Counted from the first letter of the stretch, positions 15,076-24,469 are shown. The stretch: 64,000 nt of DNA from QGON01 sp963691905 (GCA_963691905.1 OY829892.1:558001-622000), one strand, 5' to 3'. Program-made: numbers and translations. The notes: a model not told the origin generated them from the letters alone.

Positions 15076-17712
15076 TCACAACTCCGGGTCAAACGGGAGA
15101 CGCAGGCAGAATTCCGCGCCCCCGGTTTCACTGTTGCATACCTCGATGGTGCCACCGTGCTTCTCCACCGCCACCTTGACGAAACTCAACCCAAGGCCAA
15201 CGCCGGTGCGCTGATATTCGGTAGTCTGATCACCCTGCTGAAAAGGCAGGAAAATAGTTTCCAACTGGCTTTCGGCAATACCCGATCCCTGATCCCTGAT
15301 ACAGCAGACTATCTCGCTATCGAGACAGGTCAGGTGAACGGTAATCACCGAATCTTCAGGCGAGAACTTGACCGCATTGCCCAGCAGATTCTGCACGGCA
15401 CGTTCCAGTATCCCGGCATTACCGTTGAGCCAGGCCTCTTCACACTCGATCTGCTGGTCGATACGAATGCCTCGCGACTGCGCCTGGATAAAAATCTCAT
15501 CGACAGCACTATAGACCACTGAAACGAAATCGGTATCTGCAAACGTCGTGGCATCCACCGCTTCAGCCCGGGCCAATTGCAGAAAATCATCCGCCAGCTT
15601 CAATGAACGCTGCGCCAATGGCTGTATCTGTTTGGCCAGCGACTCGGCTGTACCTTCCGTAGCCTGCCGGGACTGTGTAAGGGAGAGCACCGACGTGATG
15701 GGGGAGCGAATGTCGTGAGAGAGAAAACTCAGCATCCTGGCACGGGTCCGTTCAGTACGCTTGAGCGCACCGATAAATGAGAGCGTCACGATCATACCGA
15801 AACTGCCGGCAAGAGACTGATCGAGGGGTTTCATTTGAACAAACAACTCGGTATCCGGTAGACGCAGCGCCTCGAAACGGATCGGCTGTTCATCCAGCAG
15901 CAGGCGCTGCATCAGTTCTTTCCAGTCATAACCACCCTGGATATCCAGTTCGCTCAATAGCGTTTCAGCATCCATGCCGACCAGGGAAACCGCGTCCGCC
16001 TGACCCAGATAGAAAGCGGCTCGGGGGTTGGCCATTGCCACCTGCCCCATGGCATCAACCACCAGCAGACCATCGTCCATCTGGCTGATCGCATTCTCGA
16101 TGAAACTGCGCAGATTGTGCAGCCGCTCATGGGCATGGCGCACCTGCTCGATACGGCGCTCAACGGACTCCAAGGTTCCTCGCGGTGGGGATTTTTCAGG
16201 CAGAGAGAGTTTCGCCGCAAAATCCTCCAGCATCAGCAACACCCTTCCCTGCGGAAACTCATCTGCCGGCCAGCGCAGGCCCAGCATCCAGCTCGTCTCA
16301 CCCCTGGAGACCCGTATCCACTGATCGGGACCAAAACGCCGCCAAACCCCAGGATTGTGCCACTGAGCCTCTCCCTGTGGGAGGGATTCTGTTGCCGGGA
16401 AAGCGCCCTCGGCAAACATCGGCGCGCCGTTGGTGTCACAGACCATCCATCCATCCAATTTGGTGATCCGATGGAGAAACCTCAACCCCTGGCGCAGATC
16501 CTCAAGGGACTTCGCCGAAGGCATCAAGTGGGGCTCCTGTTGCAGTTTCTCCATCTCCTGATTCAGATAGCGAATGGTCTGTCCCAGACGGCGCCAACTC
16601 CATAGCGGATAGCTCAACACCAGACCCAATATCGCCGCCGAGGGCGGAAACCAGATATGCAGAGCATGCAGCGCCAGAAATACCAGACCAAACAGAGAAA
16701 ACAGCAGTAGCAACGTCACCAGTGGCGCCCAGTGGGGACGCACCAAACCGTAGAGAAGAAAGACGAACGCCACCACCCCCCCTGTAATCAACACTCTCCA
16801 GGGCATTTCCACCAGACTGAGAACCCTCTCCGTTCGCAGGGCTTCGAGAATATTGGCATTGATCTCCACCCCGGCCATAGGCTGACCGTGACCTGAGACC
16901 GGTGTGGGCAGCGCATCTCCCAGACCGGTAGCGGTAACGCCCACCAACACGATGCGATCCTGGAACGCAGCGGGCGAAAAATCTCCTGCCAGCACCTGGC
17001 TGTAGGAGTAACGGGGATAGTGTCCGGGCGGGCCAGTGAAAGGAATCAATCGGTGCTGATCACGAAAGATCGGCTGCATGGCTGACTGGCGCTGCGCCTG
17101 ATGCAGACCGGCCCTGTTCTTTTGCCAACGCTCAGGATCCAGCCACTGCAAAACAGAGAGCATCATATGGGGCCAGTAGGCTGCCCCTACCCCTTCGTAG
17201 AGGTAGATGCTACGGCCTATCCCGTCCGCATCCAGTTCCATATGCACATGCCCGAGGCCGGCAGCCACCGCGGAGAGCTCAGGCAGTGGCGAAGTCTCCA
17301 CCAATTGTCCGCCCAATCGATACTCCTCCATGACGACAGGAAAGAAGACCCTGCCACTGGCTGCGGTGGATTGAATCAGCAGACGGTCTCTCTCAGGATG
17401 TTCCCTGTCACGCTCTGCAAACAGGATATCCATTGCGATAACCTTGGCCCCTGCAGCGGTCAGGCGATCGATCAGACGGGCATGCAGATCCCGCGACCAG
17501 GGCCAACGGCCAAGTGCCTGCAGGCTTCTGTCATCCACCGCGACAATCACAACATCTTCCGCCACGGGAGTGTGCCAGAGGTTGAGTTGCAGATCGTAGA
17601 TGAGTTGATCCCAACGCCACAGCCAATTGCTATAGACCAACAGCAGAATCAGACCGACCAGCGCAAACAGCGACCACTCGGGAAACCTGAAAACCTGGAC
17701 AGAACGGCTCAT
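15076..17712 (-). CDS. CHASE2-domain sensor histidine kinase
   Basis: An 878-residue membrane kinase. A TM helix (about 13-30) precedes an extracytoplasmic CHASE2 domain (about 35-300, marked by 'VAVDDRSLQALGRWPWSRDLHARLI' and 'AMDILFAE'). Three closely spaced TM helices (about 308-385), a linker, a PAS domain (about 530-640), a HisKA helix with 'SFLSHDIRSPITS' (phospho-acceptor His near 665) and a HATPase domain follow. The N box is 'NLLGNAVKFS' and the G1 box 'DQGSGIAE'. Its ATG overlaps the stop of the FecR/LysM gene by four bases, and a response regulator lies one gene further upstream, so the three form a signalling unit. The ligand is unknown. Confidence 0.93.
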   Translation of the reverse strand: MSRSVQVFRFPEWSLFALVGLILLLVYSNWLWRWDQLIYDLQLNLWHTPVAEDVVIVAVDDRSLQALGRWPWSRDLHARLIDRLTAAGAKVIAMDILFAERDREHPERDRLLIQSTAASGRVFFPVVMEEYRLGGQLVETSPLPELSAVAAGLGHVHMELDADGIGRSIYLYEGVGAAYWPHMMLSVLQWLDPERWQKNRAGLHQAQRQSAMQPIFRDQHRLIPFTGPPGHYPRYSYSQVLAGDFSPAAFQDRIVLVGVTATGLGDALPTPVSGHGQPMAGVEINANILEALRTERVLSLVEMPWRVLITGGVVAFVFLLYGLVRPHWAPLVTLLLLFSLFGLVFLALHALHIWFPPSAAILGLVLSYPLWSWRRLGQTIRYLNQEMEKLQQEPHLMPSAKSLEDLRQGLRFLHRITKLDGWMVCDTNGAPMFAEGAFPATESLPQGEAQWHNPGVWRRFGPDQWIRVSRGETSWMLGLRWPADEFPQGRVLLMLEDFAAKLSLPEKSPPRGTLESVERRIEQVRHAHERLHNLRSFIENAISQMDDGLLVVDAMGQVAMANPRAAFYLGQADAVSLVGMDAETLLSELDIQGGYDWKELMQRLLLDEQPIRFEALRLPDTELFVQMKPLDQSLAGSFGMIVTLSFIGALKRTERTRARMLSFLSHDIRSPITSVLSLTQSRQATEGTAESLAKQIQPLAQRSLKLADDFLQLARAEAVDATTFADTDFVSVVYSAVDEIFIQAQSRGIRIDQQIECEEAWLNGNAGILERAVQNLLGNAVKFSPEDSVITVHLTCLDSEIVCCIRDQGSGIAESQLETIFLPFQQGDQTTEYQRTGVGLGLSFVKVAVEKHGGTIEVCNSETGGAEFCLRLPFDPEL

Positions 17713-19052
17713 GGACGAGACTGGGTTAAAGGCAGGTCGAGGCGATAGACCTGCGATTGCCGCACATCGTCCTCACTCTCCATCAGCGCATCCACACGGA
17801 TGTAGTAGGTACCCGGCCAGGGAACCGGCAGCACACGTTCAGTATTCGCACCAATCCGCTCCAGCAGGCGTTGCTGCAATGCGGGATCCGCGGCGACCAA
17901 AAAGCGGTAGCCCCAAGCGTTGTCGACAGCGTTCCAGCGAACCCACATCCAGGGTCCATTAAAAGCAGGCGTCTCGATTATGGGAACCTCCACCTTCACT
18001 GGCGGAGGTGGGGGTGGAGGAGGTGGAGGTTCATTCAGCAGAAAACGGTGCTCCGCACTCAGCCCCTCCAGTCCCAGTTCGTCGATACCCCGCACGCGAA
18101 TGCGGTAGCCGCCGGGGGTCAACTCCGGCAGGATGAATTCAGGGGTTGCAAGCAGCTGTTCCACTACGACTCCAGCGCCTTCTTCTCCCCGAAACAGCTG
18201 CACCCGGTAGGATTCTGCACCCTCCAGCGCTAACCATCGGAGGGACGCAACAGGCAGATTCATCTCCTCTTCAAGCATAGTGATATCAGGCGGCGTGAGC
18301 AGTGGACGGGGCTTTAGCGGGGGCTTTCCGGGTTCGATCATGGTACCGAATCCCGCATCGACATCCAGGCTCTCCCCCCCACCGTCAACGGCCACCCGGC
18401 CCTTCACCACCTCATTGCGCGTCAAGCCACTCCCGGACTCGACACCGACACGGAAGCCGGTGCCCCGTACCATGGTCACCGCCGCCGGGGTGGTGATCTG
18501 AAACCGGGCACCTGCACCCTGCAAAGGTTTCACTTCACTCTCCACCCGTCCGTACTGCACCCGCACCCGGGTATCGACCATGCCCATCTCACCAAAAGCA
18601 GAGAGTGTGTCCATAAAGATCCGGGTCTCTGGGCCGAGCATCAAGCGGGAGCCATCGGCAAACCTGAGTGCAAGGCTGCTCTGTCTACCGGTGGTAACCA
18701 CATCGCCAATCTGTAGCTGATCCACATCGGAAAGCAAAACGGGATCACTCTCCCCCGCACGAACAATGCTCACTTCCCCTTCAAGAGAGAGGATTTCTGC
18801 CGGGCTCGGGGTAAGCTGCAGCCACTCCAGCGGCACCTTGATTTCGGTACCCAATGGAATCCGTGTGGGATTTTCAATCTGATTGTAGTACTGCAACCTA
18901 ACGGTTGAGATCTCATTTTTCAGGTATTGAGCACTGATTTTCGAGAGCGAGTCACCGCCCCTCATGCGATAAACCCAATCCTCAGCCTGAACCGAAGAAA
19001 GGGTCAGGATCAATAGTGAGATCGCGGTAAGAAAACGGGTGTAACGCAACAT
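17709..19052 (-). CDS. Periplasmic LysM-FecR domain protein
   Basis: A 447-residue exported protein with a signal peptide (1-23, cut after SVQA). A LysM peptidoglycan-binding domain follows (about 27-75, 'YRMRGGDSLSKISAQYL'), then a FecR-type domain (about 100-215, 'GDVVTTGRQSSLALRFADGSRLMLGPET'). Two FN3-like beta domains are separated by a proline run of ten residues near 345. The gene overlaps the CHASE2 kinase and follows the response regulator. The architecture suggests a wall-anchored sensor or scaffold that presents a periplasmic signal to the kinase; this is inference. Canonical FecR acts on TonB/ECF systems, and none is nearby. Confidence 0.85.
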   Translation of the reverse strand: MLRYTRFLTAISLLILTLSSVQAEDWVYRMRGGDSLSKISAQYLKNEISTVRLQYYNQIENPTRIPLGTEIKVPLEWLQLTPSPAEILSLEGEVSIVRAGESDPVLLSDVDQLQIGDVVTTGRQSSLALRFADGSRLMLGPETRIFMDTLSAFGEMGMVDTRVRVQYGRVESEVKPLQGAGARFQITTPAAVTMVRGTGFRVGVESGSGLTRNEVVKGRVAVDGGGESLDVDAGFGTMIEPGKPPLKPRPLLTPPDITMLEEEMNLPVASLRWLALEGAESYRVQLFRGEEGAGVVVEQLLATPEFILPELTPGGYRIRVRGIDELGLEGLSAEHRFLLNEPPPPPPPPPPVKVEVPIIETPAFNGPWMWVRWNAVDNAWGYRFLVAADPALQQRLLERIGANTERVLPVPWPGTYYIRVDALMESEDDVRQSQVYRLDLPLTQSRP

Positions 19053-19308
19053 CTATCTATCTTTCATGAGTTGATAGAGCAACAGAAATTTCAACCGAAT
19101 GGTGGAGGGGAAACAACATTCTTACGGATTGAACCGTATCAGACAACTCCCTGTGCCTGACTGCACCAGTTTCACGATTCTTTAGCAGGAATTGAAGCGC
19201 TGGGCGTTGCGCATAAGCGCTGTAATAAGAGGCTGCCCAGCTCCAGGCCTATTCAACACGTCCACCGGCCATTACAGACCGATGAAATGTGCCGAATAAT
19301 TATGCAAT
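19053..19308. other. Intergenic gap between response regulator and FecR gene
   Basis: No open frame of note. A GCTGGGC (19199-19205) / GCCCAGC (19235-19241) inverted repeat brackets two AGCGCT palindromes. This may be a regulatory site or attenuator hairpin ahead of the FecR/kinase pair. No T run follows, so it is not a clear terminator. Confidence 0.35.
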
Positions 19309-20025
19309 TCAGACAGTAACGGCTGGAACCATGTCATCTTTTTGCAGCTGTTCCAGACGATACCCCTGATGATAGACTGCCTTGAGTCTCCAGCCATTCT
19401 CCGGCACCAGACTCAGTTTACGCCTCAACCGGCTCATGTGAGTATCCACTGTGCGGGTCACCAGTCCCGGGCCAAACCCCCAAACCGTCTCCAGCAGGTG
19501 GTCCCGGGAGAGCAATCGGCCAACATTGGAAAAGAGAATCCAGGCCAGTTGAAACTCTTTCTCGGTCAACTCGATGGATACCTCACCGCTGACAATCATC
19601 TTGGCATCCCTGATGAGTTTGAAATTGCCAATTTCAAGCACGTCATTGCGTGAGGTCTGCCCTGTTTTACGGCGCGCCAGGGCTTTCACCCTCGCCAGGG
19701 TTATTTCACGCGAGATCGGTTTTGCGAGATAGTCATCTGCTCCCCGCTCCAGTGCTTCGACAATATCCACTTCGCTGTCCCGGTGAGTGATAAAAAGCAC
19801 CGGTATGTTCCAATCCATCTCCTTGCGCACCCAGGAGAGCACCTCGATGCCTGTGGCATCAGGCAGCTCCCAGTCCATGATCAACAGATCATAGGATTCA
19901 TGCCTCAGCTCCCGGATATAGGCACCAGCATCTGCAAAAGCACGGCAGACATACCCTTCCGATTCCATCCATTCACGCAGCACAATGGATTGCACCGGAT
20001 CATCTTCAAGACAAGCAATTCGCAC
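19309..20025 (-). CDS. OmpR-family response regulator
   Basis: A 238-residue two-domain regulator. The receiver (1-120) has the acidic pocket Glu7/Asp8/Asp9, phospho-acceptor Asp51 in 'LLIMDWELPD', Thr near 80 and Lys in 'LAKPIS'. The winged-helix domain (about 130-228) has 'ELTEKEFQLAWILF' and 'TRTVDTHMSRLRRKL'. It is first in the cluster with the LysM-FecR protein and the CHASE2 kinase, its likely cognate sensor. A 256-bp gap separates it from the FecR gene, so the two parts may have separate promoters. Confidence 0.93.
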   Translation of the reverse strand: MRIACLEDDPVQSIVLREWMESEGYVCRAFADAGAYIRELRHESYDLLIMDWELPDATGIEVLSWVRKEMDWNIPVLFITHRDSEVDIVEALERGADDYLAKPISREITLARVKALARRKTGQTSRNDVLEIGNFKLIRDAKMIVSGEVSIELTEKEFQLAWILFSNVGRLLSRDHLLETVWGFGPGLVTRTVDTHMSRLRRKLSLVPENGWRLKAVYHQGYRLEQLQKDDMVPAVTV

Positions 20026-20126
20026 TACATTTCTCCTTGCTTATTATTTTGTCTGGACTCCTGTCGCAGAGCGGCGGCACCCCAACCAGGCACCGCCGCC
20101 CATCCACTTCGATCCTGAAGTGGGGT

Positions 20127-21032
20127 TTATTTCACATCGATCTCGACACGCCGGTTCTGATAACGGCCGTCCTTCGTGCCGTTGTCAGCCACAGGCTGGG
20201 TCTCACCCATACCCTTGGAGGTAATCTGGTCAGCTGAAATACCTTTGCTCTCCAGATAGAGCTCAGCAGATCTGGCACGACGCTCCGAAAGCCCTTGGTT
20301 ATATTCGGCAGGTCCCGTGCTGTCGGTGTGTCCGATGACTTCCACTGCACTACCACGTGAATGTGAAAGTATCTTAGCCGCCACTGCATCCAACGCCAGC
20401 CTTGCCTTCTCACTCAATTCAGCACTGTTGAGCTTGAAGTTCGCATGACCGACGAGGGTGAAGTCAAGACTGCATCCGGTCGAATCAACTGTTTCACCTG
20501 CGGGGGTGTCAGGACATCTGTCCTTATAGTCCGCCACGCCGTCACCATCTGAGTCCAAGGCACAACCGCTGGCATCCACGCTGGCGCCGGCAGGGGTACC
20601 AGGGCACTTGTCCATATAATCAGCAACGCCGTCGCCGTCGGAGTCCAAAGCACATCCAGCCGCATCAACCTTCACACCCTTCGGCGTACCAGGGCATTGA
20701 TCCTTATCGTCCATGACACCATCGCCATCGGAGTCCTTCATCAGGGCACAGCCCTTCTCATCAACCTTGGTTCCTTTGGGGGTACCAGGACAGGCATCCA
20801 GGGGGTCTACGACACCATCACCATCTGCATCGCCATAGCAGGCGGGATCGATAGGAAACCCGGCGTCATAATAGTTGGAGCCCCAACACTCACCATAATT
20901 GGTGTGAATGACACTCTTGCCCGGCTCGTGAATAAAGCCATCCTCAACCGCGTAGGCCGGTGCTGCCGCCACTGCGGAAAGCATGAACGGCACTGCCGCA
21001 AGGCGCATTGCTATCTTCTTGGTCGAATCCAT
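20127..21032 (-). CDS. OmpA-family outer-membrane protein with TSP3 repeats
   Basis: A 301-residue envelope protein. The signal peptide (about 1-29, ending AYA) is followed by a short unique region and then four tandem thrombospondin type-3-like repeats (about 68-180). Each has the pattern DSDGDGVxDxxDxCPGTPxGxxVDxxGC; the acidic residues bind calcium. The C-terminal OmpA domain (about 195-300) has the peptidoglycan-binding core 'VIGHTDSTG' and 'RRARSAELYLESKGI'. There is no N-terminal eight-stranded barrel like that of OmpA, so it is an OprF/Pal-like tether. The ATG preceded by GGAG is preferred to a TTG four codons earlier. It lies 39 bp from the MscS gene upstream of it. Confidence 0.92.
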   Translation of the reverse strand: MDSTKKIAMRLAAVPFMLSAVAAAPAYAVEDGFIHEPGKSVIHTNYGECWGSNYYDAGFPIDPACYGDADGDGVVDPLDACPGTPKGTKVDEKGCALMKDSDGDGVMDDKDQCPGTPKGVKVDAAGCALDSDGDGVADYMDKCPGTPAGASVDASGCALDSDGDGVADYKDRCPDTPAGETVDSTGCSLDFTLVGHANFKLNSAELSEKARLALDAVAAKILSHSRGSAVEVIGHTDSTGPAEYNQGLSERRARSAELYLESKGISADQITSKGMGETQPVADNGTKDGRYQNRRVEIDVK

Positions 21033-21071
21033 TTTTCTCTCCAATTTTTTTCAAATTTAGTAAACGTCCGC

Positions 21072-21893
21072 TCAGGCGGCGGCGTCTGCTTTAAACAGAT
21101 GAATATCCTGCTGCGGATAGGGGATACTGATACCCTCCGTATCAAAGGTGGTTTTGATCGTCTCCAGCAGATCCGCCCGGGTAGTCCAATAATCAGAGGA
21201 CTTGACCCAGGGGCGCACGGCAAAATCGACACTGCTGTCATTCAGCGTCAGCAGCATAACCGTCGGCGCCGGATTCTCCAGCACGGTGTCGTTTGCTGCA
21301 AGTATGTCGTTGATCAGGTCACGTGCCTTTTTGATGTCGTCGCCGTAACCGATTCCGATCACCAGATCGATACGCCGGGTGTCCCTGGCAGAGTAATTTA
21401 CAATCGTTCCGCCATAGATCTGCGCGTTGGGCATGGTGATCTCGCGGTTATCACCGGTCTTCAACATTGTATGGAAGATACGGATCTCCTCTACCACACC
21501 CATCTCGCCACCCGCCTCGATCAGATCACCAAGTTTGAAGGGGCGAAAGATGATCAGCATGACACCCGCGGCAAAACTGGAGAGCGAGTCCTTGAGCGCC
21601 AGACCGACCGCCAAGCCAGCCGCACCGAGAATTGCCAACGCGGAAGTCGTATTGACTCCCAGCTGCTCAAGAGCGGCCATGACGATAACTGCCAGCAGCG
21701 ATACATAGGCGATATTGCTGAGAAAGCTGATCAGCATCTGATCAACCTTGCCCTTGACCATCACCTTCTCCAGTCCCCGCACCAACAGGCGGGCGACCCA
21801 GCGACCGATGACGAAGACCAGCAGCGCCAGGATGATCTTGGTTCCCCAGGGGATCACATAGGCGTTAAGTATTTGTTCTACAGATAGTTCCAT
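21072..21893 (-). CDS. mscS: Small mechanosensitive channel (MscS family)
   Basis: A 273-residue protein of E. coli MscS size. It has three TM helices (about 15-40, 60-85 and 92-125) and a cytoplasmic cage. The pore helix TM3 is the Gly/Ala-rich 'ALAILGAAGLAVGLALKDSLSSFAAGVML', and the beta-domain begins 'RPFKLGDLIE'. It releases solutes on hypo-osmotic shock. The ATG is clear. The TSP3/OmpA gene lies 39 bp downstream on the same strand and could be co-transcribed. Confidence 0.94.
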   Translation of the reverse strand: MELSVEQILNAYVIPWGTKIILALLVFVIGRWVARLLVRGLEKVMVKGKVDQMLISFLSNIAYVSLLAVIVMAALEQLGVNTTSALAILGAAGLAVGLALKDSLSSFAAGVMLIIFRPFKLGDLIEAGGEMGVVEEIRIFHTMLKTGDNREITMPNAQIYGGTIVNYSARDTRRIDLVIGIGYGDDIKKARDLINDILAANDTVLENPAPTVMLLTLNDSSVDFAVRPWVKSSDYWTTRADLLETIKTTFDTEGISIPYPQQDIHLFKADAAA

Positions 21894-22265
21894 TTTTCAT
21901 TTCCCGAAATTGGTCAGATAAATTATTATTTTCCCGGCTTAATAACTTCTTTTTCCAGCAGCAGACAGAAATAGCAGTATAGCCATCGCAGGGATTTAGA
22001 ACCCTGATAATCGATAAAACCCATCTATTAGGTATTCAAGTGCGCCAGCATAGGGGATTATCCTAAGCTGACAAAGCCGCGACTTGTGAATAATTGTAAA
22101 CTGGGGCGAAGCGAAAGTTCACAATTCGAGAGAAATAGCTCGCGTTGGATATTGGTGGTCACCTGAAGATAACCGGCCTGCCAAGAGCCGCTTGGGCCGT
22201 GTAAAATTATTCAATAACCGTCACCCTATATCAGCCATTTCAGCAAACCTAACGAGGTAGACCCA
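21894..22265. other. Intergenic region, divergent promoters expected
   Basis: This 372-bp gap separates the divergent mscS and thiamine-binding genes. An imperfect inverted repeat (ATTGTAAACT, 14-nt spacer, AGTTCACAAT) lies near 22095-22130. No ORF, RNA gene or convincing terminator is seen. Confidence 0.4.
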
Positions 22266-22580
22266 ATGTCCGTACTCCTTGAATTCAGCATGTTCCCCAC
22301 CGACCGGGGTGAAAGCGTCAGCACAGAGGTCAGCCGGATTATCAGGATGATTCGCGAGAGCGGCATCAGTTACCGCCTGACGGCTATGGGGACCATCATC
22401 GAAACCGGCGATATTCGTGAAGCACTCGATCTTGTCGAGCAGGCCTACCGGCTGCTGGAGGCGCAAGGCTGCAAACGCATCTACTCATCACTAAAATTTG
22501 ATATCAGAATTGGCAAGGACAACCGTCTGGAGCAGAAAATACGTTCCGTGAGGGAGAAGATCGGCGAGGTTCAACAGTAA
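22266..22580 (+). CDS. MTH1187-family thiamine-binding protein (DUF77)
   Basis: A 104-residue ferredoxin-like fold protein of the MTH1187/YkoF-type family, a small cytosolic oligomer that binds thiamine-like ligands. The family features are the N-terminal 'VLLEFSMFPTDRGESVSTEVSRII', 'YRLTAMGTIIETGDIREALDLVEQAYRLL' and 'IRIGKD' near the end. Length and register match a complete single-domain protein. It is probably first in a short unit with the HugZ-like gene 75 bp later. The true ligand in this lineage is unproven. Confidence 0.88.
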   Translation: MSVLLEFSMFPTDRGESVSTEVSRIIRMIRESGISYRLTAMGTIIETGDIREALDLVEQAYRLLEAQGCKRIYSSLKFDIRIGKDNRLEQKIRSVREKIGEVQQ

Positions 22581-22655
22581 GTCGCCACACAGTGCACCCT
22601 GATTTCTGGAGACCTTATCCCTGTTTGGGATATTCTATTCCCTATTTTTCCAACC

Positions 22656-23180
22656 ATGCGAAAAGCACACAGCCAGCAACGACCAATCATGCCATCCGAA
22701 CCAGCAGCCACCACACAGCTTCAATCCGCAATCGATCTCTGGAGAGAGAGCTTTTCCGGCGTACTATCCACCCAATCAAAAGGTGAACCTGGGTTTCCCT
22801 TCGGTTCGGTGGTGCCATTCTGCCTGGATGGAGAAGGCAATCCGCTTCTACTGCTCTCGCACCTGGCGGAGCATACAAAAAACCTGGACGAAGTCAGCGC
22901 CTGCTGCCTTACCGTCATGGAACAGGGGAGCGGAGATGTGCAGAAGCTCGCCCGCCTCTCCTGTTTGGCGCGCGCCGCACAGATCGAAACACCGGCACCC
23001 TCCCTGGTGGAACGTTATTTCCGCGACTTTCCCGACACACGCCCCTACTTCGAAACGCTGAATTTTCGCTTCTACCGGCTACAGCCGGTACGTTTCTATT
23101 TTATCGGTGGTTTCGGCGCCGCACGCTGGTTCGACAAGAGCCGTCTACTTTCTCATCTTCATCCTGAAACGCGACTGTAA
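22656..23180 (+). CDS. HugZ-like pyridoxamine 5'-phosphate oxidase-fold protein
   Basis: A 174-residue split-barrel flavin/heme-fold protein. The 'SGVLSTQSKGEPGFPFGSVVPFCLDGEGNPLLLLSHLAEHTKNL' region matches the N-terminal half of HugZ-type heme-utilisation proteins and related PNPOx-like oxidoreductases. 'ARLSCLARAAQIE' and the C-terminal 'FYRLQPVRFYFIGGFGAARWF' continue the fold. The separate heme-oxygenase C-terminal extension of HugZ (about 250 residues in total) is absent. An internal ATG at 22689 (MPSEPAATTQ) is a possible start. There are no hemin transport genes nearby, so a role in heme metabolism is only a family suggestion. Confidence 0.8.
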   Translation: MRKAHSQQRPIMPSEPAATTQLQSAIDLWRESFSGVLSTQSKGEPGFPFGSVVPFCLDGEGNPLLLLSHLAEHTKNLDEVSACCLTVMEQGSGDVQKLARLSCLARAAQIETPAPSLVERYFRDFPDTRPYFETLNFRFYRLQPVRFYFIGGFGAARWFDKSRLLSHLHPETRL

Positions 23181-23269
23181 AATAGAGGGGCGCTCGTTCC
23201 CGCACTCGAACAGATCATCAGCATCGGCTAACATAGCCCGCCCTGCAACAATCGAAGAGCCGCACCATC

Positions 23270-24469
23270 ATGACCTCATCTGCTATTCTCGGCCCACTGA
23301 GCAACCTGCATGAAATGCAGGCACAACTGGTGGAGTCTCTCACTCCTGAGGAAGCGGCTCAGCAGTACCATCCTGAACTTGGTTCACTCAACTGGCAATT
23401 TGGCCAAGCAGTCTATCAGGAACTCCATTGGCTGCGTCTGATCGTTGCCGGTGATGATGACCTGAGCAAGCGGGTCGCCCACCTGTTCACGCCAGGCAAG
23501 CTCAGTATCGAGGAGCAGTGCAGTCAACTGCCGCCCACCGATCACCTGCTCAATTGGGCTGCTGAGATCCGCGACGAGCACCTCATGCGGCTAGCCAATC
23601 CCGCCGCTATGCCGAGCCATCCGCTGCTCGCCAATGAGCGGCTACAGTGGTTTTTACTGCAGGAGCAGGCCAAACGCTACGAAACGATGTTGCTGCTACT
23701 GAACCAGCGCAGCCTGCAGATCGACACCAGCGGTTATCAGGTCACCCAGAGACTCAAGGCTGCCGTCCCCCACTGGGAAACCAAGGAGCTGTCCCGGGGA
23801 CACTACCGCGTCGGCGCCAGAGATCTCCCCACCGCCTACGACAACGAACTACCGGCCCAGGCGGTGGAACTCACCAGTTTCCGGATCGCTCTGGATCCGG
23901 TCTCCAATGCCGAATTTCTCGCCTTCATGGAAGCTGAAGGCTATCAGAACCCGGAGCTCTGGGATGAAACAGGCCGTTACTGGCTGGAAAAAAACCCAGT
24001 CAACCATCCAGAATACTGGCGCCAGGACAAAGCGGGTAACTGGTATGCCATGGGCGTGAATGGTCCCAGCGACCTGCCGCCGGATGAACCGGTATCCGGT
24101 ATCAATCGTCACGAGGCTCAAGCCTACGCCAATTGGATCAGTTCTTTGGGTGGAAAATTCGAAGGGGCCGTGCTGCAACACGAATACCAGTGGGAAATTG
24201 CCGTCCGAACCGGGGTGATAAAAAACCAGGGGCGTGCCTGGGAGTGGTGCAGCAATCCCTTCCACCCCTATCCCGACTTCCAGCCCTTCCCTGCAAGGGA
24301 GACCTCCGAAACTGATTTTGACGAGCACCATTTCACCCAGCGCGGAAGCAGCCTCCACACCCAGCGCGTGCTGCGTCGGCCCAGTCTGCGAGATCGCGCC
24401 CGGCCTGAGCAGCGTTTTCAGCTGGTCGGTCTGCGACTGGTCTTCCCACCGCTGCACAAGTGGACCTGA
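23270..24469 (+). CDS. EgtB/SUMF1-like protein with altered iron site
   Basis: A 399-residue protein with the EgtB layout: an N-terminal DinB-like four-helix bundle (about 8-150) and a C-terminal formylglycine-enzyme-type domain (about 170-395, ending 'RPEQRFQLVGLRLVF'). True EgtB uses three bundle histidines to hold Fe(II) for sulfoxide synthesis. Here the expected HxxW position carries Gln46 in 'WQFGQAVY', and the HExxHxE motif is replaced by 'QEQAKRYET' (131-139). All three ligands appear lost. It may be a non-catalytic relative or use another chemistry. There is no EgtD methyltransferase beside it, which also argues against ergothioneine synthesis. Confidence 0.82.
   Translation: MTSSAILGPLSNLHEMQAQLVESLTPEEAAQQYHPELGSLNWQFGQAVYQELHWLRLIVAGDDDLSKRVAHLFTPGKLSIEEQCSQLPPTDHLLNWAAEIRDEHLMRLANPAAMPSHPLLANERLQWFLLQEQAKRYETMLLLLNQRSLQIDTSGYQVTQRLKAAVPHWETKELSRGHYRVGARDLPTAYDNELPAQAVELTSFRIALDPVSNAEFLAFMEAEGYQNPELWDETGRYWLEKNPVNHPEYWRQDKAGNWYAMGVNGPSDLPPDEPVSGINRHEAQAYANWISSLGGKFEGAVLQHEYQWEIAVRTGVIKNQGRAWEWCSNPFHPYPDFQPFPARETSETDFDEHHFTQRGSSLHTQRVLRRPSLRDRARPEQRFQLVGLRLVFPPLHKWT

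Noticed and set aside
20697..21887. 396-codon plus-strand open frame
   Set aside because: It is antisense to the OmpA/TSP3 and MscS genes, crosses their intergenic gap and has shadow-like composition; the minus-strand proteins are clear family members.
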